Shown here: positions 33,319 to 46,039 of the stretch, one piece after another
Layout of the letters: each line of letters starts with the position of its first letter
Position numbering within the stretch: the stretch's first letter is position 1
NCBI GenBank assembly: GCA_022457155.1
Contig: JAJGOT010001032.1
Coordinates: 1 to 64,000 of the forward strand
Source of the DNA: Cladopsammia gracilis
Taxonomy: Eukaryota; Cnidaria; Anthozoa; Scleractinia; Dendrophylliidae
DNA: 64,000 bases
Direction of reading: 5' to 3'
Made by a program: the position numbers and the translations under genes
The notes under the pieces: model-generated
What the model was told of the DNA's origin: nothing
The model's input: only the letters and a program-made list of their open reading frames with translations
Databases searched by the model: none

Positions 33319-35061
33319 TGATTTTGCTGACTCGCCATATCAAAACAATTGTCAAAAAAGGCCTGTATGAGAATTTATATTTCACTTCTGCTTACTTATT
33401 TTTGTAATGGGTCGTCACGCAACGCCTCCCCTTTAACGAGACCAAGCACTTCGTGACGACATAGATAACAGGACTATGAAAAACCTTTCAACAATTTCAT
33501 TTTATCAAATGGTCAGACAATTACATGTAATTAATCTGTGATTACTGCCTAGTTATAAATATCAGGTAAGTTTCAATATTAAGCTTTGTCATCTACCGTA
33601 TTACTCAGTATTCAAAATATGTATGACCTCAAAGTCCCGGGTGGGGTGGGGGGGGGGGGGGGGGGGGTTGACCCTCCTACACGGGCCAACTTTTCTCCAT
33701 ATAAACAGGCCCTAAAACAAATACATGTGACTTACGTACTTTTAATCACGCTATACATGCATTAGCTTTTGTTTATTCGTAATCTTTGTTACACTTACAC
33801 ATGTATCTTTAATTTCTCGACCAGGGAAAATTCGGTTCGTTCATTTAATAAGAAATAGGTTTTGAGCAATGTGTCTTTTAGTGACCGGAAACTGGCACAC
33901 CAGGCCGAAATCTTCGCTGAGAGTTTGACTGCTAAAATTTCAGGAACAGCCGTATTCTAGCTGATAATGACAGATTACCTAATAACTTTCATCTTTAATC
34001 TAAAATTTGCCCAAAAAATTCTGAAGCTCCTTGAGATATTTCCTGTGAAACTATTTGTTTGTCTACGGTAGTTTTGCTGTGCAGTGAAGCGAGCCAAAAT
34101 TAATCGCCAAACGTTTACTCACCTCAACGAAACGTGTCCTTCCTCGACCGTTTCTTGTTCAAAAAGAGCGCAAAAACCACCAACGTATAGCGGCAATGTT
34201 CGTCTTTCTTTCGGAATGCTTCGGTGGACGAAAATTTAAATCTCCGATGAACATTAACCGACGTAATTTTTTTGGCCGGAAACTGGGCAACACACCGTAC
34301 ACCAATACTTTTGCTCGAATTTTTGCCAAACTGGAATTCGATTTCCTATCAGCGCCGCGGATAGTAACTGTTGTAACTCAGAAACCTACTCAAACAGCCG
34401 GCATGTTGTTGACACAGTTGCTATGAAATTTGGTTGCTTTGTACAACTCCACTTACCAAAAGTGATTTTATAATCTATGAAATTATCGCTTGTAATAAGG
34501 AAGCTACTATGTAGGGCAAAAAAATTTCGCTAGAGATAGTTTCAGTCCTTTCATATTGTTGACATCGGCGCAAAGAGAAGAAGGTCAGCACGACACTTGA
34601 CCTATTCGTTTGCGATCAGTTATCACCTACTCGAGAATTGATTTTTATCACTAGATTTTGTTTCCGAACAAGAAATTTTGTTTGCCACAGCAAGGAAAGG
34701 GTATACGCAATAAACTAAATTATTTGATGTTTACTTGTGCTTGCGTGACTGACTTTCTCAACTTTTGAAGAAAATTCATGAAGATTGCGGCTGTGCGTCT
34801 ACGTCTCTCAACGGGTGGCTTTTCAATTACTCAAGCTAGATTTTCGATATGTTGCAGTACAGTAACTTAGCTTTCTGCTAGTATAACTTTCATTGTAAAA
34901 TTCGATGTAAAAGGACAAGATTTATGCCAGAGAAGTTTCCTCATTTTCAAGTGTTTACCAAAGTGCTGAAAGTAGGAATGTTCGGGCTAATTAAAAAGAC
35001 TTGTAAAATTTATCTTCTTCCAATATTTTTACATTTCTACGCTCTCAAAGGATTGCTCTAC
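33319..35061. other. Spacer with a poly-G run
   Basis: I see no gene. CCCGGGTGGGGTGG followed by an unbroken G run lies at about 33637-33667, resembling the G-rich ends at 41127 and 58386, so a worn transposon terminus may be present. Confidence 0.5.
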
Positions 35062-35065
35062 TTAA

Positions 35066-36375
35066 GGTTACAGTGTACCTTCGGGGGTGTCTCCAGTATA
35101 ACAGCTCTAGCGTCTTAAGATTACACTTAACCCTATTCGGCCTGGGGGGGGGGGGGGGGGGCACAAAGTGCCCGCGCTAACTTTCAACGTTCATAACTTC
35201 CTTAATATGTATGCAAACGCCATCAAACTTTGTGACTTTTCCTAAAATTTATCTGGCAATAATTTGATATGACAAATTTTTGATCACGTGACTTGATGTT
35301 TCCATGGCAACAAGATTTTGACAGCCATGTTTTTTGAAAATTGCATATTTATACCTTTGAATGAAGAAAAACAATGTTTATTAGTGTAACTTTAATATTT
35401 TTACGTCATTTAGCGTTTATTTATTGGTTTTGATTAATTTTGGGTGAATTTGGACGGTTTTTAAGAGGTTTTGAAAAAATTCAGAAATCCAAGATGGCGG
35501 ATCCAAGATGGCGGCCGCATAACTAATTACCTAATAACTACGTCATATGACGTCATCGTTCCATTATGCGGACCGCAAGGGAGACAGTTTTGGACGTACT
35601 ATGTACCCTCTAAGTTTCATTGTCATAGCCTTAATGTTCTTGAAGTTACGAAGGGGGGGCACAATGTGCCCCCCCCCCAGGCTCAGAAACTCAAAAAAAG
35701 CCCAGGCCGAATAGGGTTAATATACCTAAACCCAGATATCAAATTAAAGCTTATAGAGCTGGCTATCTAAATATGGAAACCATTTGGTAATAAAATGAAT
35801 TGTCGAATTTTTTACGACATCTAAATTCGAACGCCCGAATCAGCTTTAAAACGCTTTAACTCAAAGCGATTATTATATTTTGCTAATTTGATTTGTTCTC
35901 GGGTTTCCGGACACGAAGCGCTAAAAAAACGTGTCGGCGATTTTCCATATTCAATTGCAGTGAAAAGTTACAGAATATTTTCGAAAAAGGGAGAAAAAAA
36001 ATTGGAATGATCGCACGGAAATGCCTATTGACGAAAAAGTTTTCGGAATTAAGAAATTCGCCGACACGTTTTTGTTGATTATATGTTAGCCTAGCTTCTG
36101 TCCAAATTTGAGGAAAATCGAACAAATTTCCTTTGAGTTGTAGCTCTCTAAGGTGTCCCCAACAAGCGAAAAATTAACTTTGAGAAAACAGCGCTTAAAA
36201 AAACATATCGCTTAATAAACAAACTCCGCCCACAAAAGTTATACCGTAATTACTCCGTCAATTTTCACTATTTTTCGATACTTTTTTTTTTGGATGAAAG
36301 TTCATTCTGTAAACTTTATTTTAACGCCAAAAAAAAAATTTCAATAAATTTTCGATCTGAAGGTACACTGTAACC
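35066..36375 (-). mobile_element. TTAA-flanked element, TIR GGTTACAGTGTACCTTC (copy 1)
   Basis: TTAA at 35062-35065 and 36376-36379 flanks inverted ends GGTTACAGTGTACCTTC. The second copy (61210-61928) lies inverted and has no internal insertion. The open frame at 35883-36125 has a near-identical partner at 61459-61701, but it spans an internal inverted repeat (GTGTCGGCGA) and has no protein-like features. It is a non-autonomous element. Confidence 0.8.
35131..35716. mobile_element. piggyBac-like non-autonomous element nested in the TTAA element
   Basis: Copy 2 of the host element preserves the empty site (GATTACACTTAATAAACC). Here TTAA is duplicated (35127-35130, 35717-35720) around inverted ends CCCTATTCGGCCTGGG. 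CCC-starting ends plus TTAA are the piggyBac signature. The subterminal regions are unusual: a run of G on the left and of C on the right, with GCACAAAGTGCCC / GGGGCACAATGTGCCCC. The interior contains a one-sided copy of the GAGTCAATTTGGACGG-type MITE (35443-35655). Confidence 0.85.
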
Positions 36376-36379
36376 TTAA

Positions 36380-38460
36380 CTGCAAAGAATCATTTTTATA
36401 CGTTTAAGGCGTCTTTCTTCCCGAGCGATTTAAAGATACAGCAAATCTCGACTAAATTTAATGGCGGCTGCAACCTGAACACGGCATTTTAGTTTTTGAG
36501 GGATTTCTCGAAAACGAAAAGTCTTTGGAAAGTTTGAATGTAATTTTCGTAAATAGGTCACCAAAGAGTTTCTCCTGACGAAATATGAAGAAATTCGAAA
36601 ATTCAGTTTTGACGGCGAGTTCTCGATATTTATAGACAGCCGCTCTTAATATATAGCTTTACTTATATTTCATAGACAAAGTGTTGCTGAAAGGTTGAAG
36701 TTGTGGCTTATGATATCATCAACATTTAATATGAGCAACAGCATAAAAAAAAGAAACACTGCTGATCAGCAGTCAATTAAGTGTTTTCACTAAAGTCATA
36801 TCAAATTTCAGAAGCATTAAAAAGCAGATTTAGATTATAAAATGTTTATAGCATTGCAGAGCGTTTAAAACTACACATCTGGGCGAAATTTTAAAAGCGC
36901 AAAAATATTTCGTTCAAGAGTTATAGGCAAACGAGTATCATAATTTTTGGTTGAGAAATGTATGTAGCAGCCATCTTGGTGCCCCAGTTAGGAGCACCAA
37001 TATGGCGGCCAAAACTACACCCAAAATCTCATCACAAAATATTGAATGCACTATAAGTTCCATTAAATCGTCTTATAAGCAACTATAATGCAAAAATGAC
37101 TTTCAACTGCTTTAATTTTGTTTATTTTCACGGGTTATCTGAAATAGCATGACAAAATGTTAATTGCGTGACACATTTAAAATATTTTAAATTTGGAAGC
37201 AAAACATCGTTAAAACCCGAAACGTTTTCTGAGGGATTGTAACATTGGCTTTGTAGCTTTGTAGGATGTATAGTTTAGATCTTTTTTTTTTATGACGTCA
37301 TGTGCAAACCCACAATACTGATATAATGGTGCAGGCATTCCTTCACCTTCAGGGTATTATAACTACCGTGAGAGCTGTTTTGGATCTCTAAGATCAGAAT
37401 AATTTGAAAAGTATTTTGGAGTTAAGCCCAATTCTTGTTTATCACTTTTATGTTGAGCAAGTAGGCTTGAAAAGATATAAGCTTATCCAAAAGCAAAATT
37501 GTAACTGCATACAAATGTAATTAAGTTTTAAGCTGACTTAAAATGGTAAAGATGCGTTATTGAGAAGGACTCTCGCTTACGGCATCAAATATATATATAT
37601 ATATGGTATTGTAGTATTCTAATAGACTAAGACAAGAGAACAACAAATTGGCTGGGTGCCTGAAAAGGACTAAACAGTTTGGATGTCGTTCGACAGGAAT
37701 GTCGTTTGCCAAGCTTTCGAGCCAAAATTGACTGTGCAACTGTACACAACAGTAGCAGATGAATTTACTAAGATTATTATTTAATATGTAATATGTGAAA
37801 TCGATAACTTATTAAAAATTAAAAATCGCCTTTACGACATTTCCCGCGAACCGCGAACGTCAAGAAGTCACGTAACAAGTGCCTTGCCGCCAGGTTTGCG
37901 GTGTGAGGTTCACGTTTGTGCGGCTAGACCACGCTCTAGAGGTAAGTGATTTACCGCAAGGGTTTTGCACACTAAAACAACACAATCCCACTTTTATGAG
38001 GAAATACTACTTTTTATTCCGCTTATTAATTATCGAATTATTTTCATAGAAACTTATTTTTGAAGACGGTTTCTCAGCTAATATAGCACGTGAATGTATA
38101 TCCATGAATGCGTACTTTGTTTCCGAGATGGCTCCGGTAATAGGCATAGATAAAAAGTAACCCTCAATCTTAAGCCCATATTATGCTCACACGGTGAACT
38201 CATAACTGTAAACGCCTGGCCGACGTTTGGGGTTTGCGGTTTAAGGGAAAACCCTCAATCTAAAGGTCTCTCAGCCGTGATTCATCGAAATTTAATCTTC
38301 TAAAAGTCAACAGGGTTTTGTTTTTGACAATCAAACTTAATTGTTTTAACCTCTTTGAAAAGCATTCAATTACTACTAAAATGTAGTACCTTCTGAACAA
38401 TAGTTTACCTTGAGTTAATTTATCGTTCTTAATTAGGTTCGTTCCACTATTCAAGTTGAC
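36380..38460. other. Single-copy spacer
   Basis: AT-rich, no gene seen. A short inverted repeat GGTGCCCCAGTTAGGAGCACC lies near 36980 and a short AT run near 37589-37605. Confidence 0.5.
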
Positions 38461-38462
38461 AC

Positions 38463-39300
38463 CTTGTTAGTAAATTTAGCATGTCTAGCTGATTTTTCAC
38501 GTATCAAGCTGTACACACAATAGTTATTACTGTTCTAAATTAGTCTCGTCCGGCACTCACGGTGTTTTTTCAGTTTTATTTAACTAATCAACGACTTGGC
38601 AAGTAATGGTGTCATTTTGTTTTTTCAGTATGAATAGTTTAGCTGACTCATCGAAGTTAAACTTAGTAGCTTTTGTTGTAGGTGAATAACTCGATAATGG
38701 TACATCGCTAGTACGTGCCGTACAAGTTATTTGCCGACCTTGCAAATCTATTGATACGACACCATTACGTGCTTAAAAAGCCGCTTGCTGACTTGGTTTT
38801 TCTGCTACTTCTTTGTTTTAGGGTTTTCAAATGTAGATTACTTTTAAAAATAGTTTTATGAACAATGGACACTTGGGTTAAAAATATATTTTGAAATTTA
38901 CTTTTGCTGAGCTCAAAGAATTTCTCTTGACACTTTCATTATGTTCCTTTGTGTTGAACACTTGTACCTTACGTATATAAGAACCTAGTTTGCAATTGTT
39001 AGTTGGATTACATCGTTTGATTACATCGTTGGATTACATCGTAAAGTCACAAGTCAGGAATAAACGCTGTTGGAACCGCAAGTCAGGTTTCTTAATCGCC
39101 TTCCTGTTGCGTACCAGTTCGTGGTTTGATCCCGTACCTACCGAGAGAGACGGCTCTCCTTTGCAAGCGAGTTGCCTATTTGAGTTAGTTTTTCCCCGTT
39201 ATCAAGCGCCGATTCTCCTAAAGGCTTTCCTTAGTCCGACACCGGCAAAACCTTCCGTCACACCGGACCAGAAAAGGTTTTTAAAAATACTGCGGTCAGG
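38463..39300 (+). other. Possible LTR-like promoter/polyadenylation segment
   Basis: A TATA-like TATATAAG near 38974-38981 is followed about 80 bp later by AATAAA (39059-39064) and a threefold 13-bp direct repeat (TTGGATTACATCG, 39003-39041). The order fits a solitary LTR, but no TG...CA ends or target duplication were identified. Confidence 0.2.
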
Positions 39301-39314
39301 AATCCCGCACGTTT

Positions 39315-39490
39315 GATTACTTTAGTACAGATTTTATAATCTGTGTTTAACAGAGAAATTGGTTGCCAGTTTTTCAAGTCTAACTTGTTGTTCTTCTTGT
39401 AAAGCAGGCGGATAATTCCTTGACGTTGTGTGTCAGAGATTGATCCGTGTTTAAAAGAGTAATTTAGTAAATCGTGACTTAATAGACCAT
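39315..39490 (-). pseudogene. LINE reverse-transcriptase fragment
   Basis: The frame reads LLSHDLLNYSFKHG..., TQRQGIIRLLYKKNNK and LKNWQPISLLNTDYKI. These are the first conserved blocks of L1/Tx1-type non-LTR reverse transcriptases (the LKNWRPISLLN motif). Upstream and downstream parts, including the YxDD box, are absent. It is a dead scrap. Confidence 0.8.
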
Positions 39491-39497
39491 AGCCCTG

Positions 39498-39610
39498 CAT
39501 GACAGGCGCTTTATGAGCCAAGCGGGGCGAGCGAAGCATTTCGCGCGAAGCGCAACACGAGCGCGAAGCGCAAGACGAGGGGAGGAAAAAAAAATAAGCG
39601 CCTGTAGACA
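39498..39610. repeat. Inverted repeat with GCGAAGCGC array
   Basis: GACAGGCGCTTTA and its inverse TAAGCGCCTGTAG flank about 85 bp rich in GCGAAGCGC/GAGCGCGAAG repeats. It is probably a small foldback element. A similar repeat-rich stretch is at 40436-40480. Confidence 0.5.
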
Positions 39611-39904
39611 GTCCATTGTTTTGGCTCTTCCGCCCACCAACTCCCACCAATATTAACTTACCGCAGTGATTTGGAAATAACCAATCAAAACACGATCTGC
39701 ATCGCAAGTTATGGAGATTTGAGAGTAGATAAGGTAATATGTGGTGTAGGAGAAGTAAATTCGGATGTGCGGAGGCTAATAAATTGATTAAAAGGTTGTT
39801 TGTGTAAATGGTATTCGTTTATAGCGGTGTGGGAGGAAAGCGTGAAGGGTGAATTGTCTTGTGAGCTTTTAAAGAGGTTTTAAAAGACACTGACCTATTT
39901 CTAC

Positions 39905-40270
39905 AGTAAGTGAAGGAAAAAAACCGGCAAACTGATCCTTACGGCAGAAAAACAGAAGCAGAAGCAGAAGCAAATAAAATAAAATAAAAGTGGAATATAA
40001 TAGTGGCCAATATTTCGCTTTGCAAAACAAAGCTTCTTCAGGGGCTAGCACTATAAATGATTACAACTGTAAAACCGTTATACAAGTGGTTTTGAAAAAA
40101 CTAAATAATAACAAAAACAATGAATATGATTGGTGAAGGGTTTGACGGATGAGAAACTAAACTGACTAGTGATGAGAAAGTTAATGAAGTTCGTCGCGTC
40201 TGTTGATTCCAAGTGGTTTTAACGTCTTTGCTTTGTCTACGAGAAATGCTTCACGCGCTTTTCGTAGCTG
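39905..40270 (-). mobile_element. 5'-truncated Penelope-like element with hammerhead-like core
   Basis: On the minus strand a frame from 40269 to the stop at 40181 reads LRKAREAFLVDKAKTLKPLG and NRRDELH, the standard C-terminus after the GIY-YIG nuclease in Penelope-like elements. Downstream, CTGAAGA (40035-40041), a GCTTTG/CAAAGC stem and GAAAT (40012-40016) form a hammerhead-type core that keeps CUGANGA. The 5' part is missing. Confidence 0.75.
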
Positions 40271-40499
40271 GTATTAATAGATTAAAAAGGGTGAAACCCG
40301 TACCGAAAATTATAGCCGGAATGACATATCGAGAATGCGGCCTTAAGTGAATTTTACGGCCTGTATTGAATGAGACAAATACGCCTAAAACGAGCCATTC
40401 TTCTCGGTCAGGGGCGCTCAAGCGGGTTTTGGGGCGTGAGCGCGTAGCGCGAGACACGAGCGCGAAGCGCGAGAACAAAGATGTCTCGATTCTGCAGAG

Positions 40500-41100
40500 A
40501 AGAGAGTTTCTACACTAGATAGAGCAGCCTAAATTAGTGGAAAACGTTCTGCTTTGTAATACATGCAGAATTTGGGAAAGTATTCCCTCAATTTTGTTGG
40601 ATCATATTGATCATTTGCAATCTGATATTTCAACGAATTATGCCGATGGGACCGTTTCCAATAACCTGGTATACATCTGCCGTTGGGATCTCTGGTCTGT
40701 TGGGAAAAAAAAGGATGATTTATGTGATAACATAACGCCCCGAAGAGTGAGAAGAGAGAATTTGAGGTGAGCAATTACATTGTACATGAAACATTAATGA
40801 AACGTGATTTTCTTCTATCGTTCATTGTTCTTTCAGTGATAAGATTTGCTGCTAAAAGCATAATCAATTTTGAATGACACAGGCTGGAAAACTTCAATTT
40901 TAATTAAATGAGAAATAGAACATGATCTTTATGTCAACAATCACTTTGACCGAGGTCATGTCAAGGATGCTTATATTAAATTGAGATAACTTGTAATGCA
41001 TTAGTTAAAGATGTTATGGCTCACATGTTATAAGCTTATTTAGTATTTTGTGAAAGAAGGGGTGCGTGACTCAGACAAAGTTTTGTTGCTGTCCGCTCAA
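40500..41100. other. Spacer without recognisable gene
   Basis: Overlapping frames of about 80 codons on both strands at 40529-40774 show no motif I can name. Confidence 0.45.
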
Positions 41101-41126
41101 AGGCTTTGTATGAGCGTGACCCGGCG

Positions 41127-41530
41127 CGGGGGGAGGGGGGGGGGGGAGGGGGGAGGGGGGTACTCCCTTATATGACCTATACGGGGATGTGCCGCTGGAC
41201 AGGGTATGGTTTTTGTCATTTTTGTCCTGAACAGGTTATATAATTTAACGCCAGTCTGTCCTAAACAGGGTATGGTTCCAGTTAACGTAGTGCTTGTGGT
41301 GACTTCCCTTGTCGTGATTAGCATATTCATGCGAAGGTGAAGTCGTTTTCGTTTGAGATCCGTCTACTATTTTTTTTAAAGCTCAGATTAATAACCACGC
41401 ACGAGTCGTGTCCTAGACAGGGTCCTAAAATAGAGGGTGTTGTTCTACACAGGGTAGGTATTTTCGTTTCCTTTTTGTCCTAAACAGGGTCAGGGTCTCA
41501 GACCCTCAGCGGCAACCCTATACCCAAATA
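41127..41530. mobile_element. G-rich-ended element with GTCCTAAACAGGGT repeats
   Basis: It starts with a G-rich run and TATACGGGGATGTGCCGCTG. It ends with an inverted relative (CAGCGGCAACCCTATACCC). The motif GTCCTAAACAGGGTATGG recurs about six times with variation. It has no coding sequence and shares its end block (TGTGCCGCTGGA) with 41945-42340. Confidence 0.55.
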
Positions 41531-41944
41531 TTGGTGATGATGTTTTGGATATGAAAAATCGGTGAACGTGATTTGAACGTTTTGTGCTCTTCAAATACAA
41601 TAAATACAAGGCAATGTTACATTAGGAAGTGAAAAACTGATTCAAGAAATGTAAACTTTGACTTAAAATTCAACAAATTATGTGACGAGGCTGCACGGTG
41701 AAATCCGATCATCGGACTTTCAATCTATTACTGGCCCTTCAACGATAAGAAAACATTTCATGACTTGTGCCCAGAGGCAAAGAGAATAGTTTTTTTTTTG
41801 TATCCTTCTTATATGACTAAGATGTTTGCATCGCTAGCTTGAAAAGAGATGCGTGAATAGGTTCCACATGATCTGTATTGTCCCAAATTAACTGCCGTGT
41901 ACCCAAATTTTAATTTTATACTAATTAGCAGTAGCTAAAAAAAC

Positions 41945-42340
41945 CCGGGGGGGGGGGGGTTCTCCCATATATAAGCTATGCGGGTATGTGCCGCTGGATG
42001 GGGTCGGGTTTTTGACCTTCTGGGTCTGAGATGGGGTCTTAGTTTTGCCCACTAAGTCTGAGATGGGGTATACTTGTCCGTTCAATTTTCGAATTAAGTG
42101 ATTTGTCATTTTTTCCGGTACATTTTTCATCTGGAACCGTGCCTGTAGAAGTCGATTCAATGAGCGTGTATGGGTTTGACGCCTAATTCTGTCAATTTGT
42201 GTCAACAAACCCCTTTTTTGTATAAAGAGCCTTTTACCAAATTTAACTGTATGGTCTGAGATGGAGTAGCAAAAATAGAAATTTTAAATTTGAGATAGGG
42301 TAGAAGTTCTTAGGTTCCAGCGAAACACCCCCACCACCGA
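41945..42340. mobile_element. G-rich-ended element with GTCTGAGATGGGGT repeats
   Basis: It opens with CCCGGGGGG, then TATGTGCCGCTGGATGGGGT. GTCTGAGATGGGGT-type units recur at least four times across it. It is related in its end block to the previous element but has a different internal repeat. Confidence 0.55.
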
Positions 42341-42342
42341 CG

Positions 42343-42645
42343 CCCGGGGGAGACTCCCATATGAAAGAGGCGGGGATGCCCGTCGAAAATTTTGATTTAA
42401 ACCCCTAAAGGAGACCAATCTGGGTCTGGCTCAAGCTTTTGTTGACCCCTAAAAGAGACCACTTTTAAACACAGACAAATGTATTATATTTATGTTTCTT
42501 CGCGTGCGACCCTAAACGAGACTTTGACGGCAAAATATAATGGCGTTTTGCCCAGAACACCCTAAGTGAGACCAAAATCCGAAATTTACACCCCTAAGCG
42601 AGACGACGAGCATCCCCGCCCCTTTCATATGAGAGTCCCCCCGGG
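42343..42645. mobile_element. 300-bp TIR element with CCCTAANNGAGAC repeats
   Basis: The long inverted ends (CCCGGGGGAGACTCCCATAT and, further in, GCGGGGATGC) are about 37 bp with few mismatches. Between them CCCCTAAAGGAGACC-type units occur five times in one direction. No coding sequence. The organisation parallels the two preceding elements. Confidence 0.7.
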
Positions 42646-43470
42646 TTTCGACGGTGATCGGGAGACTAAAATTGATGGTTTTTGAGAGGCGCGCTACGTA
42701 GAAACATCCGTTATGTTGCGTCAGTTTTTCACATGGTTTGGCCATGTTCTCTCTGGCAGATAGTTTTGCAACAGTGGCGTGATTTTCTCAACTGTTTTGT
42801 TCATTGTGTATGGCATAAGCTGTACACGTGGACAGGGTCATATCCGGAGTTTAAAACCAAGTGGACATTTTTGAAAGTGCTAACTCAGTCAGGTTAGCTC
42901 CTCGAACTTGTTGCTACACTGTGCTGACGATCCGCAATAACAGCGAAATACCTATCCGCAGTTGCATTTAAACTTTCGGTTTGGTCTCAATCATGCCATT
43001 GTTGCGTTACTTTTTCAACGCAGTTGTCAGCCCTTGCTTCTTATAGTACCGTCGAAAGGGCCGAGACGGACTGAATTCGTTTCTTGCTTGTAGCAGGGCG
43101 AAAATAAAGAATTAAAAAAAAAAAGAATTGTGTATTTCAAACATGTGTACCAAAGCCTTTTGACCAGCAAAAAATAAAGGAAAACTATTTTTGGTCGCGA
43201 AATCGAGCAGACCGCTTTTAGCGGGACTGCCACTTAACGCTAACAGGCGTACGACTAATCGAAAAACGGAAAACAGAGATATTTCAGCCGATCCACATCT
43301 GAATAAATTACAAGAAAAATATTAAACATAAAACAACATTTAACAGACCGGGCCCTATGGAATATATGAATGATCGATGTTTTAAAATATATTAAAGTGA
43401 AGTCGCTTAGCGAGTGACAACCGGACATCTCGTGAAAAGTTGCTTAAAGTTAAGGCAGGAAAGCGAGTCG
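42646..43470. other. Spacer without recognisable gene
   Basis: I see no gene or repeat structure that can be named. Confidence 0.45.
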
Positions 43471-43471
43471 G

Positions 43472-43610
43472 CAGTTAATTTTAGCCAATGAGAAGCCAGT
43501 TGTGGTCATTTATCTGACAAGGCTGTCAAATCGGAGATAAAGCACGCGTTAATTTTAGCCAATGAGAAGACAGTTGTGGTCATTTATCAGACAAGGCTGT
43601 CAAATTGGAA
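43472..43610 (+). repeat. Tandem duplication of about 74 bp
   Basis: GTTAATTTTAGCCAATGAGA and the following 50 bp or so are repeated once in direct orientation with about five differences. Confidence 0.8.
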
Positions 43611-43979
43611 AAAAAAAAAGCGTTCTATTTTCATGCCTCTCTCGTCGCATATTTGTGTCTTGTTGTACTAAATGTGGTCCAACCAAATTGGAAAGAAACT
43701 GGAATGGTTGCATCTAAAAACGAAGTATTCTCGCCAAATATTCTAAGGTAGTAGGTGCCGGCGCTCTCATTGCGTCAATGGTGGCGCAATTTCCGCGAAA
43801 AATAGCTCAAGACGTCTTTAATATGGCTTTGCATGCGTGGGGCCAACGCTCACAGTTTCTTTCGGTGACTATGGCTCCTGGCAAAATATATTGTTGTTGC
43901 TCATTTATATTAGATTCAGCATATGTGGAGGGGCCTAATTTGATTGCATTATACAATGGATTTACTTTTGCGCACAATA

Positions 43980-45111
43980 ATATATATATAGATAGCCCAA
44001 GCCTAACAGCGTCGCACTTTGAACAAGCTTAACTAAGGTGAAACTTAACTAAGGTGAAATGTTGGAAGCACAAGAATTAAGATTGACGAAAGGGCTATTT
44101 TCAATTTTAGCAATTCTCAAAAACAGTATTACGCGACCGTCTGCACAGTACATTTTTATAGACCGTACAAAAGTTCACAAAAACAACTTTTCTCTGTCTA
44201 GAATAAATAGTACCACTAGTTTCCGAATAAAATACAGTTTATGTTTGTCAAAAATTGACCGAGAAACTGATTTGAAAATCAAAAATTGCAAAAATACACA
44301 AACATATTTGCATAAGGCGATGCGAGTGAAGATAGAACTGTACTATAAAATCAAGTCTTGTTTTGTTTACATAAAATCGCTTTTCAATCTATCTAATGAA
44401 TGAACAAACACATAAAAATGGACAACACAATCTTCTTTCGAAAAAATTTATTCAAATCTCCATTAGTTTACGTTTAAAAGCAAAACGCGTACCATGTAAT
44501 TATAGCTCATCGAGTTCAAGCTTTCTTCGATGAAATTCAAGAGATAGGCACGTTTTAAAATCAATTCGCCAAAACTAACAATAACACTAATAACAAGTCA
44601 CTCACAGATTGATATCAACATAAATTCTCATCGAAAACTGTAATCTGTTTTACCTTTAAGTTCCTCGCTTGCTTGGAAATTCAAATCTCCGCTTCTGGTT
44701 CTGAAATCATCTCCCGCATTAATAAAAATGTAATACATGAAGTTCCTCGAAGCAAGATTTTATCCCTGAAAGCTCGTCTTTTTCCACTAAAGCGGCTTCT
44801 GAGTATACCTTAATTGGTATCCCTGTCTTGAGTAGCAAACCGCGAAAAAATGCAGGAAAATAACGAGTTTAATTCTCCGCTAGGCACAAGAAAACAACTA
44901 AAGTGTTTACCGAGCTCACGGCTGTGTGGCCGCGCGAAAAACAAAGCCTTGCTTTCAAGATCCCGGATGTTGTTCCAACACGGCGGGCGGGCGGCGGGCG
45001 GACACGCGCCCGCGAAACATTCCGCTAGCCATGACCATGAAAAATCTCGGCGTTGGTTCTATGAGTATGGAGCTGCGCAGCCAGGCCTTCGGCCTGGCAA
45101 GTGCTCCGCTA
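43980..45111 (+). mobile_element. Helitron-like non-autonomous element (copy 2)
   Basis: Same family as 16746-18016, in the opposite orientation. The 5' end is ATATATATAGATAGCCC and the 3' hairpin GGCCTTCGGCC is followed by AAGTGCTCCGCTA. Both ends match copy 1, which defines the family termini. The interior is moderately diverged. Frames inside are not conserved. Confidence 0.6.
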
Positions 45112-45369
45112 TTAATTAACGTTAATGTCCCTTTTTTTAGTAGTCATTGGAATACTGAATCATTGTTAATACGGTTTGAGTTATGAAAGAGTTATTTCAA
45201 TTTGAAATGGGTATTAAATGTTGAGGTGTCATGATTATGTAATAGTATGTTAGAAAGGTAAGATTTTGCCGATTAAGCTAACTAAAACACTTTTGGCTTG
45301 ACTATGCACGAGTATGGATTTGGCTTTTGTTCTGTCGGTTTTGGAATATTGAATCATTGCCATATGAAG

Positions 45370-45808
45370 CACTCATCAGTCAAATATTTCAATAGTATTG
45401 CAGGAGAAAATCCAGATGATATTAAAGTTTTGAAAACAGCTCCAACTGGGAAAGCTGCTTTCAATACATTTTACACACGACATTCAAGTTTTCCAGTTTC
45501 AACCATGTTTGAATTTAGAAATAATGAGACAAAAAGATGCCAAAAAAATTGCAGAGCTACTTAATCGCATGAGAAAGGGAAAACATACTAAACATAATAT
45601 TGCCATTTTAAATCGAAGAGTTCTTAATGTAAAATCAAAAGAAAAAAATTATCATATGAATATTTGCTATTTATGTCCTACAAATGCATCAGTAGATGAT
45701 CACAACAATGCTATTTATAACATTCACTTACAACCACTCATTTCACAGTCAAAAACCGTTGATGAGCCTCTACTAGTTCTAACCACTTCTGCAGTCACCG
45801 GCAAATGA
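45370..45808 (+). pseudogene. PIF1-type helicase fragment
   Basis: DDIKVLKTAPTGKAAFN is the Walker A block of PIF1-like helicases. A second frame carries EIMRQKDAKKIAELLNRMRK and later CYLCPTNASVDDHN, blocks normally separated by several helicase motifs. The piece is therefore an internally deleted, frameshifted remnant, probably of a Helitron helicase or a similar element-borne PIF1. It begins about 260 bp past the Helitron-like copy. Confidence 0.7.
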
Positions 45809-46016
45809 ATTTTAAAGCCTTCATACCGTAGCCTTTACGTTCTTTATTTCGCAAGACTCCACTTTCTGTTCTACCGTAAAGTGAACTTCATCCGTGTTCA
45901 TCCGTTGCTTCAATAACTAAATGTCTCGCGGAATAAAATGACATTATTGCCTTGTTCATAAAATCTTTGTCGCGTATGTACTGTTCGGAAAGACTGAACA
46001 TTCGATTTTACCACCC

Positions 46017-46039
46017 CCACCCCCCCCCCCCCCCCCCCA
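46017..46039 (+). repeat. Poly-C run
   Basis: About 18 consecutive C follow CCACCCCCACC. It lies 80 bp outside the unit C boundary and could mark a worn G-rich transposon end. Confidence 0.7.

Noticed and set aside
35883..36125. 80-codon frame conserved at 61459-61701
   Set aside because: Conservation is explained by two copies of the same non-autonomous element. The frame crosses an internal inverted repeat and an antisense frame is equally open.
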